Assembly (NCBI RefSeq): GCF_014189455.1
Contig: NZ_CP050296.1
Location: 4,460,001 to 4,524,000 of the forward strand
Direction of reading: 5' to 3'
From: Mesorhizobium huakuii
GTDB lineage: Bacteria > Pseudomonadota > Alphaproteobacteria > Rhizobiales > Rhizobiaceae
Length of the DNA stretch: 64,000 nucleotides
Translations under genes and position numbers: made by a program
Part shown: one piece after another, positions 60,128 through 64,000 of the stretch
Position numbering within the stretch: position 1 is the first letter of the stretch
Layout: every line of letters begins with the position of its first letter
Notes under the pieces: generated by a model
Database searches by the model: none
Told to the model about the DNA's origin: nothing
What the model saw: the letters and a program-made list of their open reading frames with translations, nothing else

Positions 60128-61000
60128 ATGTCGGACCGGATGAAGACCATCTCAGCTGCCAAATCGCATGGCGGCATGCAGGGGGTCTATTCGCATGCTT
60201 CGGATGCCTGCGCCTGCGACATGATTTTTGCCGTCTTCGTGCCGCCGCAGGCCCGTGAAAAACCTTGCCCGGTCGTATGGTATCTCTCCGGCCTCACCTG
60301 CACCCATGCGAATGTCATGGACAAGGGTGAGTACCGGCGGATGGCCGCCGAGCTCGGGCTGATCATCGTCTGTCCCGACACCAGCCCGCGCGGCGCCGAC
60401 ATTCCCGACGAGAAGGACAATTGGCAGTTCGGCAGCGGCGCCGGCTTCTATGTCGATGCGACGCAAGCGCCCTACGCCACGAACTATCGCATGTACTCCT
60501 ACGTCACCGAGGAATTGCCGGCGTTGATCGCGAGGGAGTTTCCGGCTGACATGACGCGCCAGGCGATCTTCGGCCACTCGATGGGCGGGCATGGCGCGCT
60601 GACGATCGCGCTGAAAAATCCCGAGCGCTTCAAAAGCTGCTCGGCCTTCGCGCCGATCGTGCAGCCGAGCACCGCCGGCTGGTCGAAGCCGGCCTTTGAA
60701 AAATATCTCGGCGCGGACGAGACATCATGGCGGCGCTACGATGCCACCTTGCTCATCGAGGATGGCCACCGTTTCCCCGAGCTTTTCGTCGATCAGGGAA
60801 CGTCGGACGGCTTTCTCAAGGACGGGCTGAGGCCCTGGCTTCTGGAAGCGGCGTGCGCCGACGCCGGCATCGCGCTGACCCTGCGCATGCAGGACGGCTA
60901 CGACCACTCGTATTTCTTCATTTCGACATTCATGGACGACCATCTGCGATGGCACGCCCAAAGATTGTCTGGCCCGGTCGCTGACACCGGGCCACGCTGA
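60128..61000 (+). CDS. fghA: S-formylglutathione hydrolase
   Basis: 290 aa, esterase D family. VVWYLSGLTCTHANVM, GADIPDEKDNWQFGSGAGFY, the nucleophile GHSMGGHGALT and a late YDHSYFFISTFMDDH (His) are all family marks. It hydrolyses S-formylglutathione to formate and glutathione, the second step of glutathione-linked formaldehyde oxidation. Its place 75 bases after an amine dehydrogenase that would release formaldehyde supports a shared pathway. ATG 60128 has GGAGAAGAAC before it. A formaldehyde dehydrogenase (FrmA/AdhC) is not in the window. Confidence 0.92.
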   Translation: MSDRMKTISAAKSHGGMQGVYSHASDACACDMIFAVFVPPQAREKPCPVVWYLSGLTCTHANVMDKGEYRRMAAELGLIIVCPDTSPRGADIPDEKDNWQFGSGAGFYVDATQAPYATNYRMYSYVTEELPALIAREFPADMTRQAIFGHSMGGHGALTIALKNPERFKSCSAFAPIVQPSTAGWSKPAFEKYLGADETSWRRYDATLLIEDGHRFPELFVDQGTSDGFLKDGLRPWLLEAACADAGIALTLRMQDGYDHSYFFISTFMDDHLRWHAQRLSGPVADTGPR

Positions 61001-61025
61001 ACCAAGGGAATATCCCCGAGCGGCT

Positions 61026-61958
61026 CTAATCCCGCAGCAGGTCGAACATCAGCTTGAAGAAACGGTCCGCGTCGACCTCGTGGGCGATACGCGCATTGTC
61101 CTTCTCGCCGCGCTCGCCCCAGAAATCGGCAACCGTCGCGCCGAACGCATAGGTGCCGGACAGATCGACATCGATATGGGCGGGACGCGTGCGCACCAGC
61201 GTCGGGTCGATGGCGAGCGCCAAGGCCAGCGGATCGTGCATTGCGCCGCCGACGCCCATCGAGTTGCGGTGCAGCTTCTCGTAGAACAGCAGCCAGTCAT
61301 TGACGAGCTTGCCGAGCGGCGTGTCGATGGTCGCCAGTTCGGCGTATTGCGGCGCCTCGATCAGCACCTGCATGGTGACGTCGAGCCCGACCATCAGGAT
61401 CGGCACACCGCTGTCCAGCACGATCTTCAGCGCCTCAGGATCGCAGAATGCATTGAACTCGGTCGGCGTGATGATCTCGCTCTTGCGGTAGAAGACGCCG
61501 CCCATCCAGATCAATTCCTTGATCTTGGGCAGCACATCGCGATGCTTGAGGATCATCAGGCCGATATTGGACAATGGGCCGGTGGCGACAACCAGGATCG
61601 GTTCGGGCGCGGCGCGCAGCTTGTCGGCCAGGAAATCGACGGCGTGCTGGTCGACCGGCTTGATCGTCGCCTGCGGCAGATAGGGCGAACCTTCGAGGCC
61701 GCTCGGACCATCGGCGGTGCCGAGCACCAGCGGCCGCGCCAGCGGGCGGTGGCAGCCTTGCGCGACGGGCACGTCGCCGGCGCCGATATATTCAAGGATG
61801 CGCAGCGCGTTGGCGGTCGTCTTCTCGACCTCGGCATTGCCACAGGTGGTGGTGACGCCGATGAGTTCGATATCAGGCGAGCGATGCGCCATGACCAGCG
61901 CGATGGCGTCGTCGTGGCCTGGGTCGCAGTCGAACAGGATGGGAGTTGCAATGGTCAT
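61026..61958 (-). CDS. Nucleoside hydrolase (RihA/IunH type)
   Basis: 310 aa. The calcium-binding N-terminal motif is FDCDPGHDDAIALVMA (DxDPGxDD), followed by GVTTTCGNAEVEKTT. VVATGPLSNIGLMI and a NAFCDPEALKIVL segment are conserved. It cleaves the N-glycosidic bond of ribonucleosides. ATG 61958 has GAGGA upstream; a GTG at 61973 would overlap the previous gene's stop by 4 bases. A His acting on the base is seen in GAMHDPLALALAI. Confidence 0.88.
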   Translation of the reverse strand: MTIATPILFDCDPGHDDAIALVMAHRSPDIELIGVTTTCGNAEVEKTTANALRILEYIGAGDVPVAQGCHRPLARPLVLGTADGPSGLEGSPYLPQATIKPVDQHAVDFLADKLRAAPEPILVVATGPLSNIGLMILKHRDVLPKIKELIWMGGVFYRKSEIITPTEFNAFCDPEALKIVLDSGVPILMVGLDVTMQVLIEAPQYAELATIDTPLGKLVNDWLLFYEKLHRNSMGVGGAMHDPLALALAIDPTLVRTRPAHIDVDLSGTYAFGATVADFWGERGEKDNARIAHEVDADRFFKLMFDLLRD

Positions 61959-61969
61959 TTTGTCGGTCC

Positions 61970-62983
61970 TCACGCCGCTTGCTCGTAGCGCGCGACGGTT
62001 TGCTTGAAGATGTTCAGGAAGCGGCGGCCGTCGAGATCGGTGCAGATGCGCGTGGTCTTCGGCCCGCCGCCGGGTAGCAACTGCCGGCCGCGATGGGCAA
62101 CCGTCTGTCCACGTGCGAGGCGGCCATCCAGCACGACATCGACGAAGAGCGGTTCGGTCATGGTGGCAAGGGCCGGATCGAAGGCCAGCGCCACGGTGAT
62201 GACGTCATCCATCGGGAAGCCGACCAGGTCGAAGAACTCGCGCCAGATGTCGATATAGATCGGAAAGCTGTCGGCGATCATGTCGAAGACGGCGTTCTTC
62301 CGGGCAACGGCCTGCATGTCGGCAATGTCGTCGCGCGTCAGCATCGAGGCGGCGACGCGGTTGTCCTCGCAGATGTCGAGCGGCACCAGGATCTTGTCGA
62401 CGTCGGCGTTGAGCACGATGCGCGACGCCTCCGGATCGGCCCAGATGTTGTATTCCGACAGCGGCGTCATGTTGCCGGGCGTCTGGAAATTGCCGCCCAA
62501 GACCAGCATCCGTTTGAGCGCGCCGGTCAGGCGCGGCTCCTGCAGCAGCGCCATCGCCGCATTGGTCAGCGGCCCCGTCGTCACCAGCGTGATCTCACCC
62601 GGATTGGCCATCACCGTCTCGATGATGAAGTCGACCGCATGTCCCGACGTTGCCAGGCGGACGGGAGTCGGTGCCGGCGGGTTGAATTTCTTCAGCCGGT
62701 CGCCGAAGCGGGCAACCAGCCGCTTTTCGAAATGGACAGGCGCCTCCATGTCGGCCTTGGCGTTGCCGACGATCGGCCGCCACGCCCCGGCATGGACCGG
62801 TATGTCGTCGCGCCCGGCCAGCGTCAGCGTGTTGAGCACGACATTGGTGACCTGTTCGATCGGGCCTGCCGCACCGGTTACGGTGGTCACGCCTTCGAGC
62901 CGGACATTCGGGTTCGCCGCGGCAAACAGCACGGCGAGAATATCGTCGCCGGCAGAATCCACGTCGAGGATTATGCGTTCCAT
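61970..62983 (-). CDS. Second nucleoside hydrolase
   Basis: 337 aa paralogue of the next gene. The metal motif is LDVDSAGDDILAVLFA, with SAG in place of PGH but the four Asp residues kept. GVTTVTGAAGPIEQVT differs from the CGN loop of the first enzyme, and VTTGPLTNAAMALLQ and EYNIWADPEASRIVL are conserved. Divergence in the loops suggests different base or sugar preference. It begins 10 bases after the permease stop. Confidence 0.87.
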   Translation of the reverse strand: MERIILDVDSAGDDILAVLFAAANPNVRLEGVTTVTGAAGPIEQVTNVVLNTLTLAGRDDIPVHAGAWRPIVGNAKADMEAPVHFEKRLVARFGDRLKKFNPPAPTPVRLATSGHAVDFIIETVMANPGEITLVTTGPLTNAAMALLQEPRLTGALKRMLVLGGNFQTPGNMTPLSEYNIWADPEASRIVLNADVDKILVPLDICEDNRVAASMLTRDDIADMQAVARKNAVFDMIADSFPIYIDIWREFFDLVGFPMDDVITVALAFDPALATMTEPLFVDVVLDGRLARGQTVAHRGRQLLPGGGPKTTRICTDLDGRRFLNIFKQTVARYEQAA

Positions 62984-62993
62984 GAGAGTTCCT

Positions 62994-63984
62994 TCACTGA
63001 GGATTTTTGTCGACCGGGGCGCTGCTGTTCCTGTCCACCGACAGCAGTTTCTGCATCGATGCCAGCGTCTCCTTGATGATTTTCGGCCGTGCCCGGTAGG
63101 ACAGCGCGAACAGCGCCGTCAGCGCGACGACATAGGGCACGGTCAGCACCAGATAGGAGGGGAAGCCGAAGGTCTGCAGGCGCAGCGAGAAGGCATCGGC
63201 GAAACCGAACAGCAGGCAGCCGGCCAGCACTTTCAGCGGATCGCCATTGGAGAAGATCAGGATGGCCACCGCCATGAAGCCGCGGCCCGACGACATGTTC
63301 TCGGTGAACATGGTGATGTAGCCGAGCGACAGATGCGCGCCGGCCAGCCCCGCCAGCAATCCGCACAGCAGCGAGGCGGTGTAGCGGACGCGGGTGATCG
63401 AGATGCCGAGCGCTTCGGCGGCTTCGGGCTTTTCGCCGACGACGCGGATGTAGAGGCCGAGCCGGGTGCGGTTGTAGAACAGCACCAGCAACGGCACCGC
63501 GATGAAGGCGACATAGACGATCGGCGTGAAGCCCGAGATCAGCGGCGCCCACGAGCCGAGCAGCGCCTGGGCGCCTGGTATCTGCACCTTGGGCAGGCCG
63601 ACAATGCCGTGACCGACGATCGATCCGCGCGTGCCGAAAATCGCTTTCATCAGCGAGATCGTCATGCCGCCGGCGAGGATGTTGAGCGCCAGGCCGACGA
63701 CCACCTCATTGGCCCGGAACGTAACCACAAGAACGGCAAAGGCGAGCGCGAAGGCAAGGGCCGCGGCGACGCCGCAGGCGACGCCCGCGAATGCCGAACC
63801 TGTCCAGATCGAGCCGATGACGGCGAAGAAGGCGCCGGCCAGCATCTGTCCCTCGAGGCCGATGTTGAAGATGCCGGCCTTGGTGGTGAACGAGCCGCCG
63901 AGCGCGACCAGCAGGATCGGCGCGGTGGTGCGCAGCGTCGCCGCGATCAGCGCAACGTTGACAAGCTTGTCTCAGAATTTCCAT
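62994..63984 (-). CDS. Nucleoside-type ABC permease (BPD_transp_2), 5' end frameshifted
   Basis: About 329 aa when repaired. Eight to ten membrane segments and AVLVVTFRANEVVVGLALN, GRGFMAVAILIFSNGDPL and SYLVLTVPYVVALTALF match the second permease of BmpDEFG/NupABC-type importers. The likely start ATG 63984 (GGGGGAG upstream) opens MEILRQACQ, but the conserved N-terminus LVNVALIAATLRTTAPILL lies in the next frame. Dropping one base near 63970-63976 gives MEILDKLVNVALIAATL. As the bases stand the first in-frame ATG is at 63845 (283 aa). Together with two nucleoside hydrolases it makes a nucleoside uptake and cleavage set. Confidence 0.85.
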
Positions 63985-64000
63985 CGCCGCTCCCCCGCCT

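Overview
The window comes from a GC-rich alphaproteobacterium, most likely a Mesorhizobium or close relative in the Hyphomicrobiales. The reasons are an imp-type type VI secretion cluster, an Aap-type four-component amino acid transporter, many tightly packed uptake/catabolism operons each with its own regulator, and a REP-like palindrome of a type common in rhizobia. No rRNA, tRNA, CRISPR array or replication origin was seen.

Layout. (1) 1-12703: type VI secretion. tssA-tssB-tssC-hcp-tssE-tssF-tssG-fha-tssJ-tssK run leftward (tssK is cut by the window edge); tssH/clpV diverges rightward and carries an apparent one-base frameshift. (2) 12846-28540: a leftward run of two short-chain dehydrogenases, a LysR regulator, the aapJQMP transporter, a GlcD-type flavoprotein, a thiamine-diphosphate enzyme, hydantoinase-type HyuA and HyuB, an aminotransferase and a uronate-dehydrogenase-like protein. 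Three successive 4-base start/stop overlaps tie the core together. (3) 29027-31081: an unknown membrane-protein gene split by an ISAs1-family element with a perfect target duplication; removing the element restores one reading frame. (4) 31089-36031: a GntR regulator, RidA protein, SDR and shikimate-dehydrogenase-like protein run leftward, divergent from an HpaI-type aldolase and a DAO-type flavoprotein. (5) 36092-46706: a deformylase-like protein with altered catalytic residues, an AA_synth-family protein, a PucR regulator, a two-domain flavin reductase, an aldehyde dehydrogenase, a luciferase-like monooxygenase, an alpha/beta hydrolase and a polar amino acid-type ABC transporter. This is the best candidate for an undescribed catabolic system. 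(6) 47030-56531: a NitT/TauT-type ABC transporter, GMC oxidoreductase, FMO-type flavoprotein, atypical RidA, DUF1028 protein, aldehyde dehydrogenase and LysR regulator. (7) 56542-64000: an M20 deacylase, a dimethylamine/trimethylamine dehydrogenase homologue next to S-formylglutathione hydrolase, then two nucleoside hydrolases and a nucleoside-type ABC permease that reaches the right edge.

Most of the accessory part looks like a bank of uptake-plus-oxidation modules for nitrogenous organic compounds. Apparent single-base indels occur in tssH, aapM, the transposase and the last permease, three of them at homopolymers, so raw-read support for these sites should be known before calling any of them pseudogenes.
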